NCBI RefSeq assembly: GCF_040954835.1
Contig: NC_090698.1
Location: 23,309,501 to 23,373,500 of the forward strand
Reading direction: 5' to 3'
DNA from: Lepisosteus oculatus
Taxonomy: Eukaryota; Chordata; Actinopteri; Semionotiformes; Lepisosteidae
Length of the DNA: 64,000 bases
In this document: positions 56,201 through 64,000 of the stretch, piece by piece
Layout: each line of letters begins with the position of its first letter
Numbering within the stretch: position 1 is the stretch's first letter
Program-made: the position numbers and the translations under genes
The notes under the pieces: model-generated
Databases searched by the model: none
What the model saw: only the letters and a program-made list of their open reading frames with translations
Told to the model about the DNA's origin: nothing

Positions 56201-58295
56201 TGTGTGACATGAAACCACATGACTTATTTGGTGCAGCTAAGAGGTAATGTTGTTTGACAATTAAACTTAAAATCATTAAAAAGGAAAGACAATTACAATA
56301 ATAATACACTCCATTAGGTACTCTGACCTCATATGTTTTGCTTATATAGCTAATGCTTGTTCTCATGATTCAAAACTGCAGTTTTAGTTGTTTTTTGTAT
56401 TGTATTGGATTTTGATTGCATTTTAAAGGATGTAAATGATCCTTTAATATTGAAAAGTCATTCTCCAAGCATGTTCAGTGTGACTTCCTCTACTGTGTAG
56501 TCAATCACATTTGGCAAGGGTACAGTCAACACAACACATTCTGATTCATGTCTGGGGAAATCTGTACTATACAGTATGTTCTGCTATGAAGAAACTGTAT
56601 ACTGCTTTCAAAACCACCGATAATTTGTAGGTAGCCAAGAATACTCATTGTTCCAGTTATCCACACAGACAAAAAGCATACGGATAGAGATTAGGTGACA
56701 GGGAAGACCAAGCCAGTCCACCAACATTGAAGTTGAGGATCAATAGGATTTTTCCCAGTAATGTTGCAGAAGAACACTGCTCTTACAGTGGTTAGAACCC
56801 CACACTCATGTATTGTCTGAGTAAGATGGGTGTTGCTCTGCTCTACCAGTACTGGGATTCCATCATGGCAGACTGAGGTGTTTGAGCAGACAGACTGACA
56901 CATTTTAGACAGCACAGAACTGAACTACCTGCCTCAGAAGAATTTCTCGGGAGTGACCTTACCTTCTATAGCTGGGCCTATTGCATTGCCACACATCCAG
57001 TCTCCTCCGTTTGAATGAATAAAATGTAATTTACCATAAGTCTCAGACTCTCTGTGAAGGCCTCTTTGAAAAGTCACAACTAAATTTTAGCTCGGTTTAC
57101 ATATTTTCCCAATTAACACCCTCATTCACATTCCATGACAGTGTCTTGAACAACAGCTGTAGAGGTGCATTTCAAGAATGCCAGACTTTATAGTTAGAAA
57201 TTCACATCCCATTAGTAGCTTCTTGTAAGATGGTGTACACCTAACCTCTTATAACAACACCATTTTGAATGCTTACAATTGTCGGGCACATTGGCAGGTG
57301 GTTAGTGGCATTTTCCACACAGGTCTTGGATTCTAGCTTTGATTCTGAACTGGTACACCTTCTGAGCAGAGTTTGTAAGTTCTCCACAAGCTGACATGGG
57401 TGTGCTTAGGGTATTACAGTTTCCTTCAAACTTCCAAAGACATGCTGGCTAGGTTGACTGGAGATTCTAAATGATGCATTCATGAGCCCTGCGATGGATT
57501 GGTATCCTCTCCAGTGTGTAATCTCATCTTGCATCTCAGATTTAAGCTCTGCATTGCTGTGACTCTTGCCAGGAAAGATCGGTCTTTCTAATAATGGTTG
57601 GATAATGGTCAAATGAGAAAATGATTGCTCTATACAGTATATACGAACTGTATGTACCCTCAAGGGCTGCTTTTCTCTTTCATCTCTAAAAAATGCATGT
57701 TCACTGTTCCATCGTACATTCTTCAGTTTCTCGTAGGAGATCCTGTATTATTTGTGAGCTCAAAATATCTCCCATGTACAGAAACAAAGTTGAAGAAGGA
57801 TCAGCCAAATATGTGCCATATTAGGTGTGATGTGGCACATTTACTGTAACATTGTCTACCATTCATTCACAAATGACTGAGTTAGCTTGAATTTCGTTTC
57901 ATTTAACTCTTATTTTAGATTTATAGATTTAAAACATATTTTTTCTCAGGCTTCTTTACACTCTGGTGAGGATGAAAACTACCATAACAAATGATCAACT
58001 TCAAACAATCTCTAAACATTTCTATGACATAAAAGACAAGTGCTGTGCTGAAGCTGACAAAGCAGCCTGCTTTGCAATAGAGGTACAGTATGTTTTTATT
58101 TGCTGGCTATATTTAATACTGCTTTAACTTTTAACTGTGGTAGTGTTTCTGGATGATTGAAATAACAACCGGAAGAGCTTAATGGTTTCCTTCTAAATAA
58201 GTAACTTCTCCTGAATTAATGTCTATTCATTTTGAAAAATTCCTTTTCAGAAACCAAAACTAGTGGCTGAGAGTCAAGCCCTTCTTCAGGCCTAA
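44219..58295 (+). CDS. ALB: Serum albumin (ALB/AFP/afamin family), complete
   Basis: Fourteen coding exons: 44219-44300, 45025-45079, 45783-45915, 46636-46847, 47999-48131, 48239-48336, 48889-49018, 49924-50144, 54334-54466, 54770-54867, 55115-55259, 56020-56243, 57950-58082 and 58251-58295 (TAA), giving 613 aa (human 609). The repeating exon sizes (133, 212, 133, 98 then 130, 221, 133, 98 then 145, 224, 133) are the triplicated albumin pattern. The signal peptide is [18 protein letters not shown], followed by a basic propeptide LDLRRQKRE with a furin-type RRQKR. Paired cysteines recur in each domain ([59 protein letters not shown]). Domain 1 has a serine where human Cys34 lies and carries an additional early cysteine (NTICQYY), as in AFP and GC. 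Secreted plasma carrier for fatty acids and metals. Assignment to ALB rather than AFP rests on overall similarity and fish having one such gene. Confidence 0.93.
49540..49795 (+). mobile_element. LINE 3' tail (family B) in albumin intron 7
   Basis: T-rich sequence ending in AATCCCATTGTACATGTACA and TATGACAAATAAACTCC, the same kind of terminus as 35490-35525. Only the untranslated 3' end is present. Confidence 0.6.
50738..50778. repeat. Foldback-repeat fragment interrupted by a solo LTR
   Basis: AGCTGAAGTAGTTCAAGTAG then GTAGCCGCGTC matches the outer arm of the foldback repeat (GTTCAAGTAGGTAGCTGCATCAGCATG). The arm resumes as GCGTCAGCATGTG at 51165, after the LTR. Confidence 0.65.
50779..51164 (-). 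mobile_element. Solo LTR, Ty3/gypsy-like, minus orientation, with 4-bp target duplication
   Basis: The GC-richer 386-bp block starts TGTGTAGTACAGG and ends ATCATGACA on the plus strand, so on the minus strand it begins TGTCATGATC and ends CTACACA (TG...CA ends). The minus strand has TATTTAAG as a possible TATA. GCGT occurs on both sides (50775-50778 and 51165-51168). No internal retroelement sequence is adjacent, so it is a solo LTR. The superfamily guess is weak. Confidence 0.75.
51179..51223. repeat. (AAT)n microsatellite
   Basis: Imperfect AAT repeats precede the reversed LINE tail, as its terminal repeat. Confidence 0.85.
51224..51556 (-). mobile_element. LINE 3' UTR (family C), first part
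   Basis: On the minus strand it reads TTTGTAAAGCACTTTGAGCT and GGTGCTCTATAAATAAAATC then an ATT repeat, a typical LINE 3' terminus. The sequence resumes at 51714 after the insertion of a foldback repeat and continues to about 51925. Confidence 0.7.
51557..51713 (+). mobile_element. Foldback-family repeat inserted in a LINE, with 13-bp target duplication
   Basis: CTAATAAAAAGTG occurs at 51544-51556 and again at 51714-51726, bracketing a 157-bp insert that reads CACACCTGAAGAAGGCTTCA, CAGCCGAAACGTTGTGTTTT, TTTTCAGCATGGAATAAACC and ACATGCTGACGCAGCTTCCC. A 13-bp duplication is unlike Tc1 (2 bp) or hAT (8 bp) and suggests a retrotransposition-type insertion. Confidence 0.75.
51714..51927 (-). mobile_element. 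LINE 3' UTR (family C), second part
   Basis: Continuation of the reversed LINE interrupted at 51557, including AAAAGCAGCCTCTCCACTCT and GGCTGTTTCGAGCTTTAAAA, a run common in fish LINE 3' regions. Confidence 0.6.
51928..52110. repeat. Large palindromic copy of the foldback repeat
   Basis: The left arm 51942-52012 (GCAAGTAAAGGTTTATTCCA through GGCTGTGGAGCCTTCTT) and the right arm 52038-52108 (AAGAAGGTTCCACAGCC through GGAATAAACCTTTACTTGC) are near-perfect reverse complements of about 71 bp, separated by about 25 bp. Confidence 0.85.
52203..52345 (+). mobile_element. V-SINE-type head fragment
   Basis: GGTGGCACGGTGGTGCAGTG, then CAGCACTGGGGCCCTGGGTT and CGTGTGGGTTTCC, matches the 5' half of the SINE at 41151. 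Confidence 0.85.
52408..52585 (-). mobile_element. V-SINE-type tail fragment, minus orientation
   Basis: ATCCATTTCCTAACCACATC then GCACCAGTCCATCACAGGAC is the reversed 3' half of the same SINE type. Confidence 0.75.
52590..52800 (-). mobile_element. LINE 3' region fragment
   Basis: GTCTGATGTCAGTGGCGCTA, GGTTTCCACAGTTCTGGGGC and AGGAGAAAGCCC belong to the 3' region of a fish LINE resembling family C. It is next to a Tc1 element. Confidence 0.5.
52804..53594 (-). mobile_element. Tc1-like element with partial transposase (minus strand)
   Basis: The left terminal repeat CTGATGGAAAAAAGAAACGC is flanked by TA; the right end GTGTTTCTTTTTTGTATTAG has decayed. On the minus strand an open frame at 53261-53070 reads [20 protein letters not shown] and [19 protein letters not shown], a Tc1 helix-turn-helix DNA-binding domain. 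Nearer the left end another frame gives [20 protein letters not shown] then VWRRR, where family members have LFTDES, so the first catalytic aspartate is changed. The second half of the catalytic domain is missing, so this 791-bp copy is itself deleted. It shares both ends with 8958-9489. Confidence 0.85.
53640..53800. repeat. Foldback interspersed repeat, third albumin-intron copy
   Basis: The central palindrome arms are TTTCGGCTGTGAAGCCTTCTT (53646-53666, 21 bases, two mismatches at most) and its complement at 53678-53698. It is followed by TTTTCAGCATGGAATAAACC and GCATGCTGATGCAGCTACCC. Confidence 0.8.
53925..54000 (+). repeat. Foldback interspersed repeat, partial copy
   Basis: CTCACCTGAAGAAGGCTTCA then TTTTCAGCATGGAATAAACC repeats the inner module of the family. 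Confidence 0.7.
57285..57530 (+). mobile_element. V-SINE-type element, decayed, in albumin intron 12
   Basis: GCAGGTGGTTAGTGGCATTT, GAGTTTGTAAGTTCTCCACA, AACTTCCAAAGACATGCTGG and CCCTGCGATGGATTGGTATC follow the SINE order seen at 41151-41480. Confidence 0.75.
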
Positions 58296-58510
58296 TATAT
58301 TCAGGTATGTTATCTCAGCAGTATATTATTAGACACATAAAGTGGCAGTCAGAGCTTAATGTCACATTATTTTTTATGGATATTCCCCTGATTCATCTGA
58401 GTACCTCCTAAAATAAGCCATTGTATGCCTTTCCTATTACTATTTTTACTATTCAAATTTACATTTTTCTTTTTTATCCTTGCTCTGTGATCCCTGTTTC
58501 TTATATTCAG

Positions 58511-58710
58511 GTTTCACTGGAGAAGACAAAAAGAAGAAGCCATATCTAACAGTATACCTTTCTTCAACGAGTCATGAGATCATGAGTTGCAAAAAACGAT
58601 CGTGCTGCTGTGTAATCTCAATCCATGGGCCCGTTCTGAGCTGCCAACTACAGAGTCTATATGGTGTAATCATTTTGATAATCAAAGCAAGTAATAAACT
58701 GAACTAATTA
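58511..58710 (+). other. ALB: Albumin 3' UTR exon
   Basis: After the stop in exon 14 a donor (TTCAG/GTATGT at 58305) and an acceptor (TATATTCAG/GTTTCACTG) define an untranslated exon starting at 58511, as in mammalian albumin genes that have a fifteenth, non-coding exon. Confidence 0.6.
58693..58698 (+). terminator. ALB: Albumin polyadenylation signal
   Basis: AATAAA in the inferred last exon, about 180 bp from its acceptor. Confidence 0.7.
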
Positions 58711-58719
58711 GAAATCTTG

Positions 58720-59955
58720 TCTTGTCTTTTATTCATAATATCAAAAGACTAGTCTTCTGAAAAAAAACTATGCTTTCGACATAGTGTCATTGGTGAAGAC
58801 AGTTTAAGAAGCACATGAGCAAAATGAAAGGGACAGGTTTATTCAGGAACAGCCTCAAAACGACATTATAATCCATGTATAATAGGAAAGAATTGGGTAC
58901 AAACTGTATAGCGTTAAAACACATTTTACAACTAGTCACAAAGAACCATTGAAGCTGCTTAGTGTTCAGCTCTAACATTCTAACATTAAGGTTGATAAAC
59001 TGGGTTAACATCTAGTATAAATTCATTGCTGAATACAACAAATGTAAAATCATAAAACCTGATTTCATTATCTTTATTTCATATGTAAAGATGAGTGATG
59101 GTAGTGAAAAATATGTAGCCACCTACAGTATAGATCCTACTTAAAAGTTACTTGTTAATGTAAATCTTGAAATCCATTGGACTGTGTTAGATCAAAGATT
59201 CCTGCAAGGACGACTGCAATACAATAGCTTGCACCAGAAGTATTTTATTTCTCTTATAATTGGGCTTATATATTTTCAGAAACTAAAATATTTTTTATTA
59301 CTTCCATCTTACAGTGCTTGCATAAAAAAGTGCTGGCACTTTTGTTGAGTAGTGTTTTGTTAAGTTCTTGATTTCTGAAACCAATGTCTTGTATAGCAAC
59401 AAAACTAGTAAAGAGCTCTGTGAAACCACTAACGCTCTAGATCATTTAGTCTGTTCCATCACAGCATTTATATAAATGTGAAGTTCAGCATCCTACTATA
59501 TTATTATACAGGAAAAATGTAGTATACCTGTTACTTCAAATTTTACAGTTATTTTTGCAACTGTGGATTTTTTTTTAAATAGCCTGTCGTCGCTCCTTAA
59601 GTCTGTTTACATTAGATTATTCTAAGTATTTTGCACACTATATTCTGACAGAGGGAATGGAGACTTGGCTGCAAATCTCTGTTTCACAGCTGGAGTTCCC
59701 CATGGATCTTCACTCTCCTGCCCTGTGTTTGTGGAGAGGTGTGTCTTCAAAGATGGTTTCACCACCATTTTTCTGGTCATGTTGACAACACGTCCTCCTT
59801 ATCAGGAGGCTCAGGCCAGGATGGCAGACAGCAATTATTCCCTCTAGGTTGTAGGCAGCTGCCACAATTGGGGGAGCACATGTAGTCCAGAGCATCGTGT
59901 TTTGGTAACATTGTATCCATAATTATACATCGATTCTTTGTTTAGCCTCTTTATC
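58720..59955. other. Intergenic downstream of albumin
   Basis: No exon is recognised. An unclassified, slightly GC-richer block lies at about 59650-59900. Confidence 0.5.
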
Positions 59956-59959
59956 TAAT

Positions 59960-60265
59960 ACTGGGTTGTGGGGGAGCCAAAGCTTGTCCTGACAAGTAAT
60001 GGGCACCAGTCCATTGCAGGGCAGACACAAACACATGCAGACACACACGGGACCAGTTTTCCAGGAAGTCAGTTAACCTACCAGTAGGACTAGGAGGAAA
60101 CGTTTTGAAAAACCCTTTGGACTGTGGGAGGAAACCAGACACCAAGAGGAAACCCATGTAAATACAGGGAAAACATACAAACTCCACACAGGTAGCATCC
60201 CAGGAATAGTACCCAGGGCCCTAGGGCTGTGAGGCAGCAATATTAACAAATGCACTAGCCTACAT
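59960..60265 (-). mobile_element. V-SINE-type element, minus orientation
   Basis: ACCAGTCCATTGCAGGGCAG, GGACTGTGGGAGGAAACCAG, ACAAACTCCACACAGGTAGC and CCAGGGCCCTAGGGCTGTGA are the reversed landmarks of the SINE. Confidence 0.8.
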
Positions 60266-61277
60266 CTCCAGAATTGCACAGAATGTTCTTATTTAAGTCT
60301 TTCTCTGCATTGTGTTATTTTTCATAAATATCTTAGCTTGGTGAACTCGGCGTTTACCATCTCATATTTACAATTTACGTTTCTGTTACCTGCATATCAC
60401 ACCTTGCACTTGTCTACATTAGATGTCATGTGATTGCCACAGATACAAACAAGTGAAGCTATTACAATAGACGTCAGTTGGGAGGATATTTCAACATCAT
60501 AAAATATGTTACTGATAAGTGCATTTATGTAGTATGTTTTTAATTTCTCCTGGTTCAAAACACTTATTTAATTTTCCTCCCTGAGCACATAACTTTCCGC
60601 TGTTTATGATACATAATTTGACTAGAAACCTGTATCGACCATTACACGTTTTTAACGTGTACTTTTTATGTAGGCGTGTGTAGTGTAGTTACTCACCCCA
60701 CCCCTAACGTGTGTTGACTCTTTTAACATAACTTTCTCACATTCTCTCCACCCAGTTTCTTATGAGTTAGATTAACACTTGTGGTGCTAAACTGCAGAAT
60801 TGGGAGAGATTGTGTTTAAACTGTGTTTATTTCTAACTGCAGTAATAATCGGTAGGCAGATCAGCGACCGCTCAACTTTATTGAAAAGTATACCTGTCAG
60901 ATTTTAGAAAACGTTAAACAAAAATAAGTTAATGCACAGAAAATGCATAAATATTGGGTAGAATGTTTTTGTTTCGTAGCTTCTGCTACGAATAAAACAT
61001 TTATTTTAGCCGTTCTTATTTGTGCCTATACTGTTATTTTTAATAATGTTCACTATTCAGTTCTTGGAAAAATTCACACGGTTACTTTTCACGTCCTGGG
61101 GAGTTCTGCTTGAAAGGTTGACGTACTGCAGTGTTGTACTGCACATTCATTTGCTAAGGATTTGAAGAGCATTGGTAAATTGTATGGAATTTTGGTATGT
61201 CCTGGGGGAGAAATTTCACATTTGTTTTACGTCCGCTTGATGAATGGGATTTCTGGATAAAACAACACGCCCTTACT

Positions 61278-61556
61278 ATTGGGCGACTCTTTCCAACGTA
61301 CTTCCTTCCTTTATATAGTTGTCATCCCAGCAACTCATTGCAAGGCTTTTCCAATCTTGCGGTGAGAAAGGAGGGTATTAGGCAGGAAAAGCCGTTTTTC
61401 TGTATTATTAAAATGCGTTGGAAAACCGCATAAATCTGACATTTTGGTAGGCTTGGCACTGGAACAGATTTTCAGTGAAGGACAGAAGTCGATTTTGGGG
61501 AACGAAACCTGGAAAACCGGAGGAAATCGAGTCGTATTGCTCAAGATTTTACAGTC
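61278..61556 (+). promoter_or_regulatory. Possible promoter and non-coding first exon
   Basis: An inverted CCAAT box (ATTGG, 61278-61282) lies 30 bp before TATATA (61312-61317). About 240 bp further on a strong donor CAGTC/GTAAGTAAG begins at 61557. Local CpG content is higher than around it. A 5' UTR exon of the next gene would fit. No coding exon is seen up to the window end, so this is a guess. Confidence 0.3.
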
Positions 61557-61569
61557 GTAAGTAAGAAAT

Positions 61570-64000
61570 GGCTGCTTTACAAATGCACCACTTTCATTGA
61601 TGCTTTACATAAATCGGGAAGGCGGAGTAAATTCAGAACATTTAACAAATAAACATTGGAAAGCAACGTGGTGTAAAAGCAGGCCTGTTGAATACCAGCT
61701 TCCATTTTTAAGAACTTACGATGTTTTACACGATTATTTATATCATTTTCGCATTTACTCCAATAATCTATTAGAATGGGTTTGTAGCACGGATTTAACA
61801 CCGTGTGAGGTATAGCGTGAGCATTCTTCGCTGTATAAAATGTGCACATCGGTGCGGTGTATCTACTCTTGCGACACTTGACAAACCGTGCGATCTCCAT
61901 TAGAAAGTGTATCGTTTTGTTCGTATCTGCATTGCAGTTCGATTTTTTTTCTTAAAAGATATGACACTAGTTTGGGAACTTGCTTTTGTGCTAAATACAT
62001 TATTAGAAGCGATATTTTCACTAACGTTTTTTTTGGTGTTTATTCGTTTCTAATTTGTAGGCAGTTAAAGCAGCTCTTAAGAGGTTATGCTGTAATAATA
62101 TTACACACAGTGCAGTTAGCTGCACAGATCTAATATTTGCTGAACAGATGACATGATGGCAGCGCCGTGCCCCCTTGATTAGGATTGAAATAAGTTTTAG
62201 ATATCGATAGGAATGAGTTGTTTGCACTCTTATCTGCATAGGTTTCGGTAACGATTTTAAATCTAGATTAAGATGTGAGTGATGATAAGGAGCAGATTTA
62301 AAGTCGAAAAATATTTTAAAACTCCTTTAGAAATGTGCTGTTAGGGCTGCAGACATGCTCAAGGTTAGTTATCGTGCTATTGATATTTATTTTAAAAGAG
62401 AAAATATGTGTGCGAGAGCATGTATGTATAGCAATTTCCAAATTAATTTACAGAACCGTGACATGTTCGTGTATATAGAGGGCCTTGTGTTGATGGTCTA
62501 AAACTAGTTTTGCCTGTTAGGCCAGGGAGGTTGAACTAAACAACTGTTCGGCTTTGAAAACGAGAAATAGTTAGAAAGACACGCCGCATTTTAAAATCTT
62601 TTGAGCATTATGGCGTAGAATTTCAGAAACCACTGTACCTCTGTATTTAAACAAAGTCGTCAGGGCACCTCAAGTGCTATTCGTTCGCGGCATACCTGTA
62701 ACTTTCAATGTGTAGATCTACTGTACTGTAGGTAGAGTGCTTGTAGGTTTTCCGTGGATTCAGTGCTGAAAATAGACTCCAGTCATTTCTTGCATTAAAT
62801 TGCAATAATCATAGGGATAATATTGACGACACCTAACTGGACTTATATTGACAAAATAAATGGTGATTGACAAATGGTTTAGTTCACAAAATCAATTATT
62901 GGTTTAAAATTAGCACAATGAAGAGAGATATACTGTAAAATAGGTAGTGGTACATTAAAGCATTAGGTACAGTATGTTTGTGGTCCATAATCTGAAATGT
63001 CATCCTCTGTGACCAAATACCTTGGCAAAACCTCTACATGAGTTGTTTTTAAAATGAAATCTTTAACCACCTGATCTGTTGTTTGATGGCAACGTATGCT
63101 GTGCCTGAGGTTTCTAGTGTTAAACCAGTGCATCCTGGTGACTGAGGGAAAACTGCATGAAGGTTTGATTTAAATTTTCAAATATAGGCAAAACAAATCA
63201 ATACAAAAACGTTTTATTTGGATATTTTTAATCTCATTTTGTAATTGAAATCATGATATCTCATCTTTAAAAGGTGCTGGCTTTAAAATATTGATAATCA
63301 GCTAGGATCTGTGGCAGAGTACATTATTTTACTTAAATTAGGGGTTTATCGCATCTGTTACTGGAGCAGCTTTGTGACACAGATTACATATTTTAGTGTT
63401 AGAACAGCAGACATTAATACTGCAGTGTTTACAGAGATGTTAACTTGTAAAATGCTTTAAGTGACAATGAATAGAATTATCTATCTGTAGTCTACCTCAC
63501 TGTTGGGAAGTCCAAACCTGCCTCATGCCACAGAATATCTCCTGCAGTTTTATTCAAAACAGTGAAGGCTCACTCCCTGTCACCTTGTCTTCATCAGGAC
63601 TTGGATTTCCTGGGATGAGCATTGCCAAAAATACAGTATGTCTACCGTCTTCCTGTCCTTTTCAATCAGACCTCAGTCTAAGGTCAGAGGTTGGCACTCC
63701 AATGCAATGAGCCTTCAGCTGTGCATTTGGCCTTCCTGAGGCAGTCCCTAAAAAAAATCTGGGATTGTCGAAAGTAACAGTTGTGCACACTGCGTCCACT
63801 GCCGTCTTCAGATGGGGCTGAGTATGACTGAGCAGGGCCCCTCCCGTTAATCCTGGAAGGGTTCAATAAAAAAACTAAGCAATGACTTAAACTCAGTTCA
63901 CCCAACCCCCCCCAAAGGCCAGCATTTTCCTTGTAGCTTTAAGGGTTGTGTCATCTTAAAAAGAGCACTTACCACTTTGGCAGCTCAGTGTTGAGATAAG
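61570..64000. other. Right flank, nothing recognised
   Basis: No supported coding exon, RNA gene or repeat. Open frames at 61577-61900 and elsewhere show no domain. Confidence 0.5.

Noticed and set aside
56690-56960. Possible transposon-derived block in albumin intron 12
   Set aside because: Composition is somewhat different from its surroundings, but I could not match it to any family or find ends.
61577-61900. 107-codon minus-strand open frame at right end
   Set aside because: No domain and no exon structure; treated as chance.

Overview
The window is vertebrate nuclear DNA: AT-rich, with split genes that have GT-AG introns, and many decayed Tc1, LINE, V-SINE-type and foldback repeats. 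The gene content points to a ray-finned fish. A single complete three-domain albumin gene and the repeat families suggest a non-teleost lineage such as gar or bowfin. That species guess is inference; the sequence alone does not settle it.

Six protein genes can be read exon by exon. They are: the last three coding exons of MCCC2 (+, 503-3252); complete CARTPT (+, 5382-6225, 110 aa); complete SERF1 (+, 13556-17073, 66 aa); complete HSPB11/IFT25 (-, 23485-21009, 140 aa); complete SMN1 (+, 23785-30001, 279 aa); and a complete albumin (+, 44219-58295, 14 coding exons, 613 aa). All junctions keep frame and all use GT-AG sites. HSPB11 and SMN1 are head to head, with 299 bp between their start codons.

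Layout: 1-3.5 kb is the MCCC2 3' end. 5-7 kb is CARTPT with a TATA box and a CRE-like site. 7-13 kb is intergenic and holds a foldback MITE, a deleted Tc1 element with intact ends, a second Tc1 relic and two LINE 3' tails. 13.3-17.9 kb is SERF1, with a LINE tail in its second intron. 18.7-19.9 kb is a decayed Tc1 transposase gene. 20.3-31 kb is the HSPB11/SMN1 pair, with an L2-like LINE in SMN1 intron 4. 31-44 kb is a gene desert with a CR1-like LINE relic, SINEs and a foldback repeat. 44.1-58.7 kb is albumin, whose 4.2 kb intron 8 is a nest of repeats inserted into one another. 58.7-64 kb has no recognised coding exon but holds a possible promoter and non-coding first exon near 61.3-61.56 kb.

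The genes do not form a pathway. MCCC2 acts in mitochondrial leucine breakdown, CARTPT encodes a neuropeptide precursor, SERF1 a small basic protein, SMN1 the core of the snRNP assembly complex, IFT25 an intraflagellar-transport subunit and albumin the main plasma carrier. MCCC2, CARTPT, SERF1 and SMN1 are also linked in human (5q13); HSPB11 (human chromosome 1) and ALB (human chromosome 4) are not. The most notable points are the mixed synteny, the HSPB11/SMN1 shared promoter, an albumin without the free thiol of human Cys34, a CART precursor without the KR cleavage site, a long alternative SMN C-terminus if exon 7 is skipped, and a foldback repeat family with 13-bp target duplications.
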